A DNA stretch of 64,000 bases from Arthrobacter sp. U41 (GCF_007679325.1 NZ_VEGI01000001.1:992001-1056000), one strand, 5' to 3'. Shown: positions 54,160 to 62,434, counted from the stretch's first letter. Program-made: numbers and translations. Notes: a model not told the origin generated them from the letters alone.

Positions 54160-55697
54160 GCTTTTACCCTTACGCGTGGATCAAGTGCGGAGTACGCAAG
54201 GTCCGCAATGAGGTTGAAACCCATGGCCGTGATGGCCACACAGAGGAAGACGCCCATCACGGGGTTGGGATCGACGTGCATGATGCCGTCGAGGAACAGG
54301 AAACCCATCCCGCGGACGGAGAAGACGGTTTCGGTGATAACGGCGCCGCCGATCAGCGCGCCGATGTCGAAGGCAACGATCGTGGCGATCGGGATCAGCG
54401 CGTTGCGGAAGGCATGGCGCATCACCACGGTCCGTTCCGACAGTCCCTTGGCCCGGGCGGTCCGGATGTAATCCATGTTCATGATTTCCAGCATCGAGGC
54501 GCGGGTGAATCGGGTGTATCCCGCCAGCGAAATCAGGATGAGTGCAATGGTCGGAAGGATCAGGTGCGTGAAGGAGTCCAGGCTCAGGGTCCAGAAGTCG
54601 CCCTCGATGTTCGGGGTGCTGGCGCCAATGGTGGCGATGGGGCGGCCGCGGACCCGGCTGTTGTTGAAGTACGCGGGCCATGCCTGCATAAAACGGTCCA
54701 GCAGGATCAGGAATCCGACCAGGAACGAGGTGATCGCGGCAGCCCGCATGGACTGGCCGCGGTCGTAGCCGCCCATCAGGTAGCCGATGCCCATCCCTAC
54801 AAGGACCGCGGCGATCGCGAGGAGCACGATCATCAGGAATGTCGCTTGATCGAGCAGCGGCTGGATGACGAAGTACACAACCAGCCCGACGCCGACGGCG
54901 ATCAGCGCCGACTGCAGCGCCTTGCGGTTCTTGAGGCCTGCCGAGAGCAGGGTCACGGCGAACGCAATACCGACGCCGGCGATCGCGATGACCAGCGGTC
55001 CCAGCCCGGGGTTCTTGAACCACTCGGTGGCGGAGAAGTACATCAGCACGGCCGCGGCAAACATGAACACAACGCCGCCGAGGAGCAGCCTGCGTTTCAT
55101 CTCGCCGCCGACTGTCACGGCCGCCAGCACACCGAAGACGGCACCGATGGCGAGGGCTGCCGCTATGGGTATCTCAGGATTCCTGAGGAAGTTGTTGAAC
55201 CCGATGGCGCCGAACTCCTTCAGGAGGACCGCAACCCAGAAGATCGGGAGGGAGAAGAACAGGAAGGCCATGAAGGTCACGCCGTAGTCCAGGGTGCTGT
55301 ACTGGCGCAGCGCCGTGATGATGCCGAGCGTGATGCCGATCAGGATGGCCAGCACGGTGGCTCCGGTGACCAGGGTCAGGGTCTGGATCAGTGCGTGCCC
55401 GAGGGCATCGGTAATGGGCTGGCCCGCAATGTTCTTGCCCAGGTCGCACGAATTGGCGAACGGGATGAGGCACTGCGCGGCACCGCCGAGCCAGTGGAAG
55501 TACCGGATGGGTGCCGGGGTGTCCAGCTGCAGCAACTCGGTGCGGGCGTCCATCAGTTGCTGTTTGTTGGGGGCGCTGCTGGCGCGGAATTCCTCGAGGG
55601 GGTCGCCTGACGCCGCTGTCAGGAGATACACCAGGAAGGATGCACCAAGAAGTATGAGGGCGGCGGTGATAAGCCGCCGGACTATGTAGGTCACCAT
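54156..55697 (-). CDS. Oligopeptide ABC transporter permease, DppB type, with an extra membrane block (system 1)
   Basis: A 513-residue permease, about 200 longer than usual. Residues 1-165 are normal (IVRRLITAALILLGASFLVYLL, GQPITDALGHALIQ). Residues about 170-365 are an insert with some five or six hydrophobic helices (for example LGPLVIAIAGVGIAFAVTLL and ATFLMIVLLAIAAVLVGMG) and one charged stretch GGEMKRR. After it the regular C-terminal half returns with the EAA loop MNMDYIRTARAKGLSERTVVMRHAFRNALIP. The frame is continuous through the insert. GTG/ATG start at 55697 (MVTYIVRR). Confidence 0.92.
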   Translation of the reverse strand: MVTYIVRRLITAALILLGASFLVYLLTAASGDPLEEFRASSAPNKQQLMDARTELLQLDTPAPIRYFHWLGGAAQCLIPFANSCDLGKNIAGQPITDALGHALIQTLTLVTGATVLAILIGITLGIITALRQYSTLDYGVTFMAFLFFSLPIFWVAVLLKEFGAIGFNNFLRNPEIPIAAALAIGAVFGVLAAVTVGGEMKRRLLLGGVVFMFAAAVLMYFSATEWFKNPGLGPLVIAIAGVGIAFAVTLLSAGLKNRKALQSALIAVGVGLVVYFVIQPLLDQATFLMIVLLAIAAVLVGMGIGYLMGGYDRGQSMRAAAITSFLVGFLILLDRFMQAWPAYFNNSRVRGRPIATIGASTPNIEGDFWTLSLDSFTHLILPTIALILISLAGYTRFTRASMLEIMNMDYIRTARAKGLSERTVVMRHAFRNALIPIATIVAFDIGALIGGAVITETVFSVRGMGFLFLDGIMHVDPNPVMGVFLCVAITAMGFNLIADLAYSALDPRVRVKA

Positions 55698-55809
55698 TGG
55701 AATAGAACCTCGGTATTCGGGGCCAGGGGTTGCCCGGACCGGTCGCAGAGTTTGGCCGTTTTCCCGCGATGGCGGGGCGGGCCCGCCATCATGAGGGGGT
55801 GTCGCTAGA

Positions 55810-55846
55810 AAGGCGTCGGGACCAAATTGCCCGGTCCCGACGCCTT
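55810..55846 (-). terminator. Intercistronic hairpin between binding protein and permease genes (system 1)
   Basis: A perfect 14-bp stem (AAGGCGTCGGGACC with 55833-55846) has a 9-base loop and no U-tract. It has the same position as the hairpin at 48485-48509 in system 2, though the sequences differ. Confidence 0.65.
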
Positions 55847-55877
55847 GAGCTAGCTAAGTGTCACTTGCGGTCGTCGG

Positions 55878-57659
55878 CTACTTCTGTGCCCATTCCCAGA
55901 AGTTCCACCAGACACCGGTCTGGTTCGGCATGTACTTCACGCCGGTGATGCGGTCGCTGTAAGCGTCCACGCCGACTGCCTGGAACAGCGGAAGGCCGTA
56001 AGCGGAAGCCCAGATCTTCTGGTCGATCTGCTTGATGAGCTCATCCTGCTTGGTCTTGTCGGTGGTGACAATCAGTTCATCCATGAGCTTGTCGGCTTCC
56101 GGATCGCTGAACAGGTTGAAGTTGGAGTCGTTGCCCGACTTGAAGATCTGCGGAACGCCGGAGACGCCGACACCCGAGTTGATCCAGCCGAAGATGGTGG
56201 CATCGTAGGAGCCGTCACCGAGGGCCTTACCCCAGTCAGACTTGCCCAGGCCGCCGTCGACGATCTTGAAGCCGGCCTTGGTGGCGGACTCGCTGATCAG
56301 TGCGAACGCGTCGGCACGGTTGGGGTTGTCCTTGTTGTACATGATGCGGACTTCAGGCGTGGCACCGTTGAGGAGCTTCTTTGCACCTTCGATGTCGACA
56401 TCCTGGTAGGCCGAGGAGCCGTTCTCCTTGACGGAGTCGGCGTACAGTGCCTGGTCCGGCACGAACAGCTGGGAGTCGAGCGGCTTGGCCTCCGGGTCCA
56501 GCTTCTTGACGATCTTGTCAACGATGTCCTTGCGCGGGACGCTCTTCATGAACGCTTCGCGGACATTCTTCTCGGCGAATACGCCGGTGTAGTTGAGGTC
56601 GATGTGGTCGTAGGAGAGCTGGTTTCCGACCTCGACCGTAACGCCCTGGCTTTCGAGGGCCTTGAGCTGCTCCACCGTGTCAGCGGAAGCCTGCGGTGCG
56701 ATGATGTCGGCTTCGCCGTTCTTAAGCGCCTGAACCTGGGCGGGAGCGGAACCGATGTAGCGGACCGTGATCTCGTCCAAGTTGGCTTCCGGACCCCAGT
56801 TGTAGTCCTTGTTCTTGACCATGGTCAGGGACTGGTCCTGGTTGACACCCTTGACGATGTAGGGGCCGTTGGAGAGGTACAGGTTGGGATCGGCCGGCAG
56901 GGTCTTGGTATCGAAGCCGGTGTTCCACATGTCCGCCATGGCCTTCAGCTGCGCGTTGGCAGGCTTGGGTGCCTTGGCATCGCCGCGGGGCATGCCCTTG
57001 ACGAGGTCGACGAACGCCTTGGCATCCGCCAGTCCGGCCTTCTTGGCCAGGACGTGGGCCGGGATGTCGATTCCGGGTCCGCCAATGGCGATTTCCCAGT
57101 CGGCGAACGGCTTGGAGTACTTCAACGTCATGGAGCGGCCGTCTTCGCCGAGCTCCGGGAAGTCCGTCAGGGCGATGCCCGTGGGGTCGCCGGCGTAGGA
57201 GAAGTAGGACGTTCCGGTCTTGGCCTCTGCGTTCGCGTCGTCGTAGTACCCGGAGAATGCGGCCCACTGCAGCACCAGGTCGGCTGCGGTAACGGGAGTG
57301 CCGTCCGACCACTTCACGCCTTCGTTGATGGTGTACTTGACCGTCAACGGGTTGTCCGAGACCTTTTCCATCTTGCCGAACTTTTCGTTGCGTACAACGT
57401 TAAGCTTGTTGTCGATGTAGAAGAACCCCGAGTGGGTGGCGTAGCTGATCTTCGAGTTGATGTCGGTGTTGCCGTCCGCCGTGTTGGGGTTGAACGTGTT
57501 GAACGCGTTCACCTCCACGACTGTTGCAGATCCGCCTGATTTGCTTGCTGCCGCAGCAGTCGACGGGGATGACCCGCCGCTGGTGCCAGCGCAGGCGCTG
57601 AGGGCGAGGGCAGCTGCTGCTGCCACGCCCACTGCTTTGGAAATACGACCGAAGCGCAT
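55878..57659 (-). CDS. Oligopeptide-binding lipoprotein (system 1)
   Basis: A 593-residue SBP_bac_5 protein. Signal peptide with lipobox LSAC (C23). The mature part starts with an Ala/Ser/Gly linker and VVEVNAFNTFNPNTADGN. GVKWSDGTPVTAADLVLQWAAF, VKNKDYNWGP and RKDIVDKIVKKLDP segments are family-typical. The ATG at 57659 is chosen because AAGGAGG lies 4 bases upstream and the signal peptide begins there; the open frame extends 21 codons further. First gene of system 1. Confidence 0.94.
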   Translation of the reverse strand: MRFGRISKAVGVAAAAALALSACAGTSGGSSPSTAAAASKSGGSATVVEVNAFNTFNPNTADGNTDINSKISYATHSGFFYIDNKLNVVRNEKFGKMEKVSDNPLTVKYTINEGVKWSDGTPVTAADLVLQWAAFSGYYDDANAEAKTGTSYFSYAGDPTGIALTDFPELGEDGRSMTLKYSKPFADWEIAIGGPGIDIPAHVLAKKAGLADAKAFVDLVKGMPRGDAKAPKPANAQLKAMADMWNTGFDTKTLPADPNLYLSNGPYIVKGVNQDQSLTMVKNKDYNWGPEANLDEITVRYIGSAPAQVQALKNGEADIIAPQASADTVEQLKALESQGVTVEVGNQLSYDHIDLNYTGVFAEKNVREAFMKSVPRKDIVDKIVKKLDPEAKPLDSQLFVPDQALYADSVKENGSSAYQDVDIEGAKKLLNGATPEVRIMYNKDNPNRADAFALISESATKAGFKIVDGGLGKSDWGKALGDGSYDATIFGWINSGVGVSGVPQIFKSGNDSNFNLFSDPEADKLMDELIVTTDKTKQDELIKQIDQKIWASAYGLPLFQAVGVDAYSDRITGVKYMPNQTGVWWNFWEWAQK

Positions 57660-57806
57660 TCCGCCTCCTTGTTTCTGTGGTGTGGTTGAGACCGAGGCCG
57701 TAGGCACCGGGCAGACGTCCACACTCCCCCAGCGGCAGTGTGGTGCGTCTCACATGGGATGTAGCGTAAACCTCAAAATCAGCGCGAAGCGACGAAAGTT
57801 GACCAA

Positions 57807-57824
57807 CTGTAAAGTTCGTTACAG
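57807..57824. promoter_or_regulatory. Inverted repeat upstream of the system 1 binding protein gene
   Basis: CTGTAA and TTACAG face each other across 6 bp, about 150 bp upstream of the ATG. The 18-bp size and symmetry suggest a dimeric regulator site. I cannot assign a regulator. Confidence 0.4.
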
Positions 57825-57925
57825 AGCTGCAACATTCGGCCGTGATCCGGGCGCAGAATTCCGTCGGGGGTATTGACGGGGCGGGACCTCCGCGCTAATC
57901 TCCCCCGGACACAGAAGGAGCCCTG

Positions 57926-58066
57926 ATGAGGAAATCGGGGCTTCTCGAGTTAATCGTTAATTACTTGACGACATCCGGCCGAATGACAGCGGAGGCGGCT
58001 AAAGCGTTGCGCGTCCTTCGCCGAGGCTGCCGCTTGAGTCATGGATCAATCTTCAACGTGTACTGA
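57926..58066 (+). CDS. Small ORF, 46 residues, uncertain
   Basis: ATG at 57926 with an excellent AAGGAG (57915-57920) 5 bases upstream, then MRKSGLLELIVNYLTTSG and a basic stretch ALRVLRRGCRLSHG. It ends at 58066, overlapping the end of the convergent WYL regulator gene by 21 bp. Not recognised. It may be the remaining N-terminus of a lost gene at the border of the accessory stretch. Otherwise the interval 57660-58045 holds only the system 1 promoter region. Confidence 0.25.
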   Translation: MRKSGLLELIVNYLTTSGRMTAEAAKALRVLRRGCRLSHGSIFNVY

Positions 58067-58750
58067 TCTGGATGTTGCTGGTGGGATACCGATCTCCTCA
58101 ACGTCATGGGTGCCGCAGCGCGCCCTTGTTACCGTGGCGTGCTCGATGCGGCTCATGCGAAACCAGCGCATTCCGTTGCGTAGCTGGCACCAACCAATCA
58201 GGTACCAGTGGCCGTTCGTTGAGGCGAAAATTACTGGTTCAACGTCCCTGGTGGTCTTATTGCCATCCTGTGCGGCGTAGCGGATGCGAACCACGTGCTG
58301 CTCAGACATCGCTTCCTCAAGGGCCGATCTGACGGCCCGTGTTCCGGGCTGATCCGTGTTAACCCAGATGCGGCGTGCTAGTTCATCGACCTTTACGCGG
58401 GTACGAGGATCTAGTACGTCCATGATCTTCCTGATGGCGACCGAGGCAAGATCAGCGTAAGGCGCATCAGGGGCAGCTGAAACCGCGGCGAGGAGAGCCA
58501 CCGCCTGAGCGGGGGTGAGGCTCACAGGCGGGAGGTTAGCTTGGGTGGCCAGACCATATCCACCGCTTGGTCCGGGACGGGACCAGATTGGAGCCCCACT
58601 GTTCTCAAGCGCATCAATGTCTCTCTTGATCGTGCGCACAGACACGCCGAACTCGTTGGCCAACCGGTCTGCCGTGCATCCCCGAGACCCGCTGCGTCGC
58701 AGCATCTCCGACAATGCGTGGAGGCGCTCCACCCGCTTTATGTCTCCCAC
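58046..58750 (-). CDS. WYL-domain transcriptional regulator (YafY/DeoR-like)
   Basis: A 234-residue regulator. An N-terminal HTH_11 winged helix (residues 1-60: RVERLHALSEMLRRSG, then DRLANEFGVSVRTIKRDIDAL and SGGYGL) is followed by a WYL domain (about 140-215: VVRIRYAAQDG, then NGHWYLIGWCQLRNGMRWFRMSRI), thought to sense a small ligand or nucleic acid. Divergent from the alpha/beta hydrolase gene, its probable target. Confidence 0.92.
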   Translation of the reverse strand: MGDIKRVERLHALSEMLRRSGSRGCTADRLANEFGVSVRTIKRDIDALENSGAPIWSRPGPSGGYGLATQANLPPVSLTPAQAVALLAAVSAAPDAPYADLASVAIRKIMDVLDPRTRVKVDELARRIWVNTDQPGTRAVRSALEEAMSEQHVVRIRYAAQDGNKTTRDVEPVIFASTNGHWYLIGWCQLRNGMRWFRMSRIEHATVTRARCGTHDVEEIGIPPATSRSVHVED

Positions 58751-58763
58751 CCACCCTGAACCA

Positions 58764-58782
58764 TGCCATAAATAGTGCCATA
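58764..58782. promoter_or_regulatory. Direct repeat in the WYL regulator/hydrolase divergent promoter
   Basis: TGCCATA occurs at 58764-58770 and again at 58776-58782, 12 bp apart (about one helical turn). It lies in the 64-bp region between the two divergent starts, where a regulator should bind. Confidence 0.4.
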
Positions 58783-58814
58783 CCGTTGTTCACGAGGCGC
58801 GCGAGGATTGTGGC

Positions 58815-59540
58815 ATGACAACAGACACAAGCAAGCAGACGATCCTTCTGATTCCCGGCCACTGGCTGGGAGCATGGGCATGGGACGACGTCCTGGAGCA
58901 CCTGACATCCCTGGGCCACCGGGCGGTCCCGCTGACCCTGCCCGGCCTCGACACAACAGATACCGAGCGGGTGACCAGAACACTGGACGAGCAGGTGGCG
59001 GCAATCGAACAGGCCGCCACTGGCAGCTCCGGGCCAGTGGTCATCGTGGCGCATAGCGGAGCCAACGCTCCGGTGAGCCTTGTGATCGATCGGCACCCCG
59101 AACTGGTCAGCCGTGTGATCTGGGTTGACAGCGGCCCAGCAACGTCCGGGGTCGCCTTTGCCCCCGACCTCCCAGAGGATATGGAGGGACTTCCGCTGCC
59201 ACCCTTCGAGATGCTCGGTGAGCAGGCCAGCCTTGAGGGCCTGAGCAGCAATGTACTTGAGCGGTTCCGGGAACGCGCAGTGTCCGAGCCCGGAACTGTC
59301 CTACGACAGGTTGTGCAACTCAAAAATGACGCACGCTTCGACGTACCCACCACCTTCGTTTGCTGTTCAATCCCGAGTTCGCAGGTAATGGAACTGGTCA
59401 AGGCTGGCCATCCCATGTTCGCCGAGGCCGCCAATCTCAAGAGCGTTGAGTACGTCGACCTTCCGACCGGCCACTGGCCTATGTGGAGCCGCCCATCCGA
59501 CCTTGCTCAGATAATTGCGACGGAATCCTCTAACAACTGA
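58815..59540 (+). CDS. Alpha/beta hydrolase
   Basis: A 241-residue hydrolase. The oxyanion strand LIPGHWLGAWAWDDV, the nucleophile elbow VAHSGAN (Ser about residue 80) and a late TGHWPMWS (His) form the expected triad elements; the acid residue is not certain. Similar proteins are often paired with WYL or TetR regulators. The substrate is unknown; an esterase-type activity on xenobiotic esters is possible but not supported by a specific motif. Confidence 0.88.
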   Translation: MTTDTSKQTILLIPGHWLGAWAWDDVLEHLTSLGHRAVPLTLPGLDTTDTERVTRTLDEQVAAIEQAATGSSGPVVIVAHSGANAPVSLVIDRHPELVSRVIWVDSGPATSGVAFAPDLPEDMEGLPLPPFEMLGEQASLEGLSSNVLERFRERAVSEPGTVLRQVVQLKNDARFDVPTTFVCCSIPSSQVMELVKAGHPMFAEAANLKSVEYVDLPTGHWPMWSRPSDLAQIIATESSNN

Positions 59541-59616
59541 TAGAACACGTAGCCGCGTCCGCGGAACCCATGCCGTGGTATTTGTGCCGCGCCGCGGACT
59601 CCCGTGCCGGCGGAAT

Positions 59617-59645
59617 CGGGAGGCATCGGGCTTCGATGCCTCCCG
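59617..59645. terminator. Hairpin between the hydrolase and SDR genes
   Basis: A 12-bp perfect stem (CGGGAGGCATCG with 59634-59645) has a GGCTT loop between convergent genes. No U-tract. Confidence 0.65.
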
Positions 59646-59653
59646 TGCTGAGC

Positions 59654-60307
59654 CTAGAAGGCAGTGCTGGGCAAATCCTTCTCGCCATCGACGATCGCGG
59701 CGATAATCCGCGCGGCAACCAGGTCCGGGTCCAGCGCCGCTCCGAACCGCGGCGCTGACCCGGCGATCGGATGCTCGGACAGCGCGGTGCCAGTGTGGCC
59801 CGGGCGGGCGTCCACGATGCGGATGCCCGCGCGACGATACTCGCGCGCTGCTGCGACAACGAAGGCCGCGAGCCCGGCTTTCGACGCCGAGTATGCTGCC
59901 AGACCGGCGGCTGGTGTCTCAGCGACAACGCCGCTCAGTGTCACGACGAATGGCTCCCGGCCGTCATGTGCCGAGGCCGCGAGGTAGGGCTGGCTCTGGG
60001 TGATGAGCTGGATCGCACTGGTCGTGTTCACAGCGAAAAGTTCGTCCACCGTGGCGGGTTCAAGGTCTGATGCGGCGCCGAAGGCGACGACCCCGGACGC
60101 GACCACTAGTCCGTCGAGACGTCCGTGCTGCAAATTGGTGTCCTCCAGCACCTCCCGGATCACAGAGGGTGCGCGCAAATCGTGCCCAGCAGACTTTGAC
60201 GACCGGACAACGATGGCGCCGTTACTCTCCAACTGAGCGGCGATGCGCGCGCCGAGCCCGCCGGTGGCGCCGACTACCAGAACCACCGCGCCCTGAAGAG
60301 TCGTCAT
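59654..60307 (-). CDS. Short-chain dehydrogenase/reductase
   Basis: A 217-residue SDR. The cofactor loop GATGGLGA is at residues 13-20. RSSKSAGHDL suggests an NADP-type second strand. The catalytic serine is in VVTLSGVV and the YxxxK motif in AYSASKAG. It is shorter than classical SDRs (about 250), lacking part of the substrate loop. The substrate is unknown. Divergent from the 60.4-61.1 kb locus. Confidence 0.9.
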   Translation of the reverse strand: MTTLQGAVVLVVGATGGLGARIAAQLESNGAIVVRSSKSAGHDLRAPSVIREVLEDTNLQHGRLDGLVVASGVVAFGAASDLEPATVDELFAVNTTSAIQLITQSQPYLAASAHDGREPFVVTLSGVVAETPAAGLAAYSASKAGLAAFVVAAAREYRRAGIRIVDARPGHTGTALSEHPIAGSAPRFGAALDPDLVAARIIAAIVDGEKDLPSTAF

Positions 60308-60343
60308 TGATAGATCCTAAATCACGTGCGGCAGGCAGCCCAG

Positions 60344-60643
60344 CTAGCGCCGGTTTTCTGAGGTTGCACGGCTGCGGTATTCCCTATGCAAGGAGGCAGG
60401 CTTCGTCTCCGCCACAAGCGGTGCTTGGTCGAGGACCTGTGGATTCAGGCCGCCTTGGCAACCGCGGGTGTGCAATCTGTCCGCAGCATAGAACACGCGT
60501 CTGCTTTGAATTCCCTGCGCGGCCCTAGTCACACCGCTGCGCAGGTGGTCGGCCAGGCGGGTGAACGTCTCGGATGTGTTCGGGTGACCCAGCTGGCACA
60601 GCTCGTCCGCGACGACGTCCGCATGCTCGGCGGCGCGACGATC
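60344..60643 (-). pseudogene. In-frame continuation of the 60.6-61.1 kb ORF behind an amber codon
   Basis: After the TAG at 60644-60646 the same frame stays open for 99 codons. It encodes a protein-like helix (RRAAEHADVVADELCQL, then ETFTRLADHLRSG) before a less convincing tail that ends at 60344. Either the upstream gene has been shortened by a nonsense mutation, or this frame is open by chance. Otherwise the interval 60308-60643 contains no gene that I can support. Confidence 0.35.
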
Positions 60644-61084
60644 CTAGCCCGACGGCTTTTTTGGACGGTTTCTGGATGGGTCGGGCCACCACCAGCGATG
60701 TCGCGATCGGCGCTCAGCCCTGCGTTGGGCCGCGTCCAGATAGTCCTCGCGCGCCGCATCAAAGACCTCGTGAGGCAATCTCAGCGTTGCGCGACTCAAC
60801 TGGCGTCCTACCAGCAGATCGCTGATTGCTGCCGGTATCTCCCGCATCCCCCGAGCACCTTTCACGGACTGCTTGAGCTGCACGCCCTGTTCCGTGAGCC
60901 GCATCCCCCAAGAAGAGTCGACCTCGGCAAGGCGGGAACCGACCAGGATCGCTATCGCCGTCTCTAGCCGTTCCCGGGAAGGGACGTCGGCCTCCAGCAT
61001 GTCCCACCCCGGCAGCAGCGCTCTGAGCGACGAGGAGCGCTTCCCATAATGCAGCAGGGTCACTAGCGTTGCAGCGTCATCCAT
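60644..61084 (-). CDS. Hypothetical protein with winged-helix-like N-terminus
   Basis: A 146-residue protein, not recognised. MDDAATLVTLLHYGKRSS, ERLETAIAILVGSRLAEVD and GMRLTEQGVQLKQSV look like a winged-helix domain (helix, helix, wing with a LTEQG turn, as in MarR/PadR-type domains). The tail is Arg/Trp/Pro-rich. I prefer the ATG at 61084; a GTG at 61099 is possible. It ends in an amber stop, after which the frame continues (see 60344-60643). Confidence 0.6.
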   Translation of the reverse strand: MDDAATLVTLLHYGKRSSSLRALLPGWDMLEADVPSRERLETAIAILVGSRLAEVDSSWGMRLTEQGVQLKQSVKGARGMREIPAAISDLLVGRQLSRATLRLPHEVFDAAREDYLDAAQRRAERRSRHRWWWPDPSRNRPKKPSG

Positions 61085-61175
61085 GTCTGTGCGGTCCACG
61101 CCGTTCAGCCTAGACGAGCGCGGCGTGCGCGACGCCCTCCGCCTCAGGTTTGTCTCGGGAACGAGCCGAAGAGAG

Positions 61176-61886
61176 TCAGGAGGTAGATCTCATCGGGGAC
61201 TCGGCGACGCATAGGACTCCGGTGTTACCGTCCTGGTCGGCGATTACGGTGAGCGACGGCGCGATGCTGTCATCGACGACAGTCCCGCCCGCGGCGACGG
61301 CAGCGGCGATTCGTTGCTCGGCCACTTCGGGCGCCACATAGATCTCGACGTGAAACCGCTGACTCGGGGTCCCGTGCTCACCGGCGTCCCCAAACCACAG
61401 GTTTGGCACACGCCCTGTGGCATCCCTTATCTCGTCGCTGGGCGACCCGTGACCCTGGGCCTCGGCGTTCCCGGTCAACAGGGCGGCCCACACCGGGGCG
61501 ATGGTCGCGGAGTGGGCCGTATCGAGACCGAGCTCGATGACGCTGACCGAGGCCGGGTCGGCGTCGATGTCGTGGTCAGCGGCGATCTCGGTGATCCGTC
61601 GCGCGAGGTCGATATCTTGCTGGGTTACCCACTCGACGACGCGCTCGGTGCCCTCGTCGTCGCGGTAGATGGCGTCGGCGCTGACCATCTTGAGATCGAC
61701 ATAGCCTTTGCCGATCGACACACTCGGGTGGTGCCCGAGCGCATCGCCCGCCTCGCCTACCGCAGTAACGAACCGTGCACCGGCGCCGAAGTCGTCCACC
61801 AGATAGCGGGCATGAAGTCCCTGGGCCAACTTGCGCCAGTCGGCCAGCCGCGCCTCAGCGATCTCCTCGCCATTCAGCATGTCCAT
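61176..61886 (-). CDS. Pterin-dehydratase-like domain fused to a VOC (glyoxalase-like) domain
   Basis: A 236-residue protein. Residues 1-100 are a PCD/DCoH-like domain (LNGEEIAEARLADWRKL, then ALGHHPSVSIGKGYVDLKMVS) with one clear HHP motif. Residues 115-230 form a VOC-type domain (VIELGLDTAHSATIAPVWAALLT, then RFHVEIYVAPE). This fused architecture occurs in Actinobacteria, with unknown function. It is the second PCD-like protein in the window. The TTG/ATG region near 61886 lacks a clear ribosome site; MLNGEEI two codons in is an alternative. Confidence 0.85.
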   Translation of the reverse strand: MDMLNGEEIAEARLADWRKLAQGLHARYLVDDFGAGARFVTAVGEAGDALGHHPSVSIGKGYVDLKMVSADAIYRDDEGTERVVEWVTQQDIDLARRITEIAADHDIDADPASVSVIELGLDTAHSATIAPVWAALLTGNAEAQGHGSPSDEIRDATGRVPNLWFGDAGEHGTPSQRFHVEIYVAPEVAEQRIAAAVAAGGTVVDDSIAPSLTVIADQDGNTGVLCVAESPMRSTS

Positions 61887-62434
61887 GTTCCGAGCCTCAC
61901 CTATGGTTGAGTCTGAGCGCCGGAAATCGCCATCAGTACGTGCCTCCCGCCGCTGTTGCCAACAGTAAAACCGATACCGAACGCATCTTCAAGGGAAGTC
62001 AGCGCCTGCTGCCTAACCGAAGGTGTCTCCTCCAACGCGAACGTGGTAGTGGGCAGCAGCCCGCAAGCCGGTGGCCTAACGGGCGCTTTGCTTCCGAGTA
62101 GGGATCACCCAGCCGGACGCGTTCGGGGAGGTCACCTCTTGCTGACCCAAATTTCTGTGATGCAAAGTCAGACGTCACGGTGATCCCCTATCCCGAGTCC
62201 ATTAAGGCCTGTCGGACCAGCTGGAACGAACCGTGGTCGGCTCTGGGAGGGACAATGGTCGCCGGCAAGGGACAAGCGAGCGTCACACGGTTCTGGCCTC
62301 GAACACTGGCCAGTCGTTCCTTGCGCGACAAGATGCGTACTCACTTTGACGTCGCAACCGGTGACAGAATGCGATAGCCGCCAAGAACACGTGTTCTTGG
62401 CGGCTATCGCAAAAGGTTCCTGGGAGGTCAGGAC
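61887..62434. other. 548-bp region without an identifiable gene
   Basis: Several short open frames (up to 108 codons) occur on the plus strand, but none has a ribosome site plus protein-like composition. The DNA looks less GC-rich than its surroundings. Its only clear structure is the 42-bp palindrome at 62370-62411. It could be decayed coding DNA of the accessory stretch. Confidence 0.4.
62370..62411 (-). terminator. 42-bp perfect palindrome behind ychF
   Basis: Arms of 21 bp starting TGCGATAGCCGCCAAGAACA meet at a central CACGTG without a loop. As RNA it makes a very stable hairpin ending the ychF transcript (stop at 62435), though followed by ATTCTG rather than a clean U-tract. AAAAGG on the other side gives a CCTTTT just before the stem in the ychF direction. 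Confidence 0.75.

Noticed and set aside
54147..55610. 487-codon plus-strand ORF opposite the long permease
   Set aside because: His/Glu/Arg-rich shadow composition; the minus-strand frame has permease signatures at both ends.
60386..60967. 193-codon plus-strand ORF
   Set aside because: Antisense to the winged-helix-like ORF, no ribosome site, no recognisable motif.
62180..62377. 65-codon plus-strand ORF in the gene-free stretch
   Set aside because: No ribosome site and no motif; its end falls in the arm of the 42-bp palindrome.
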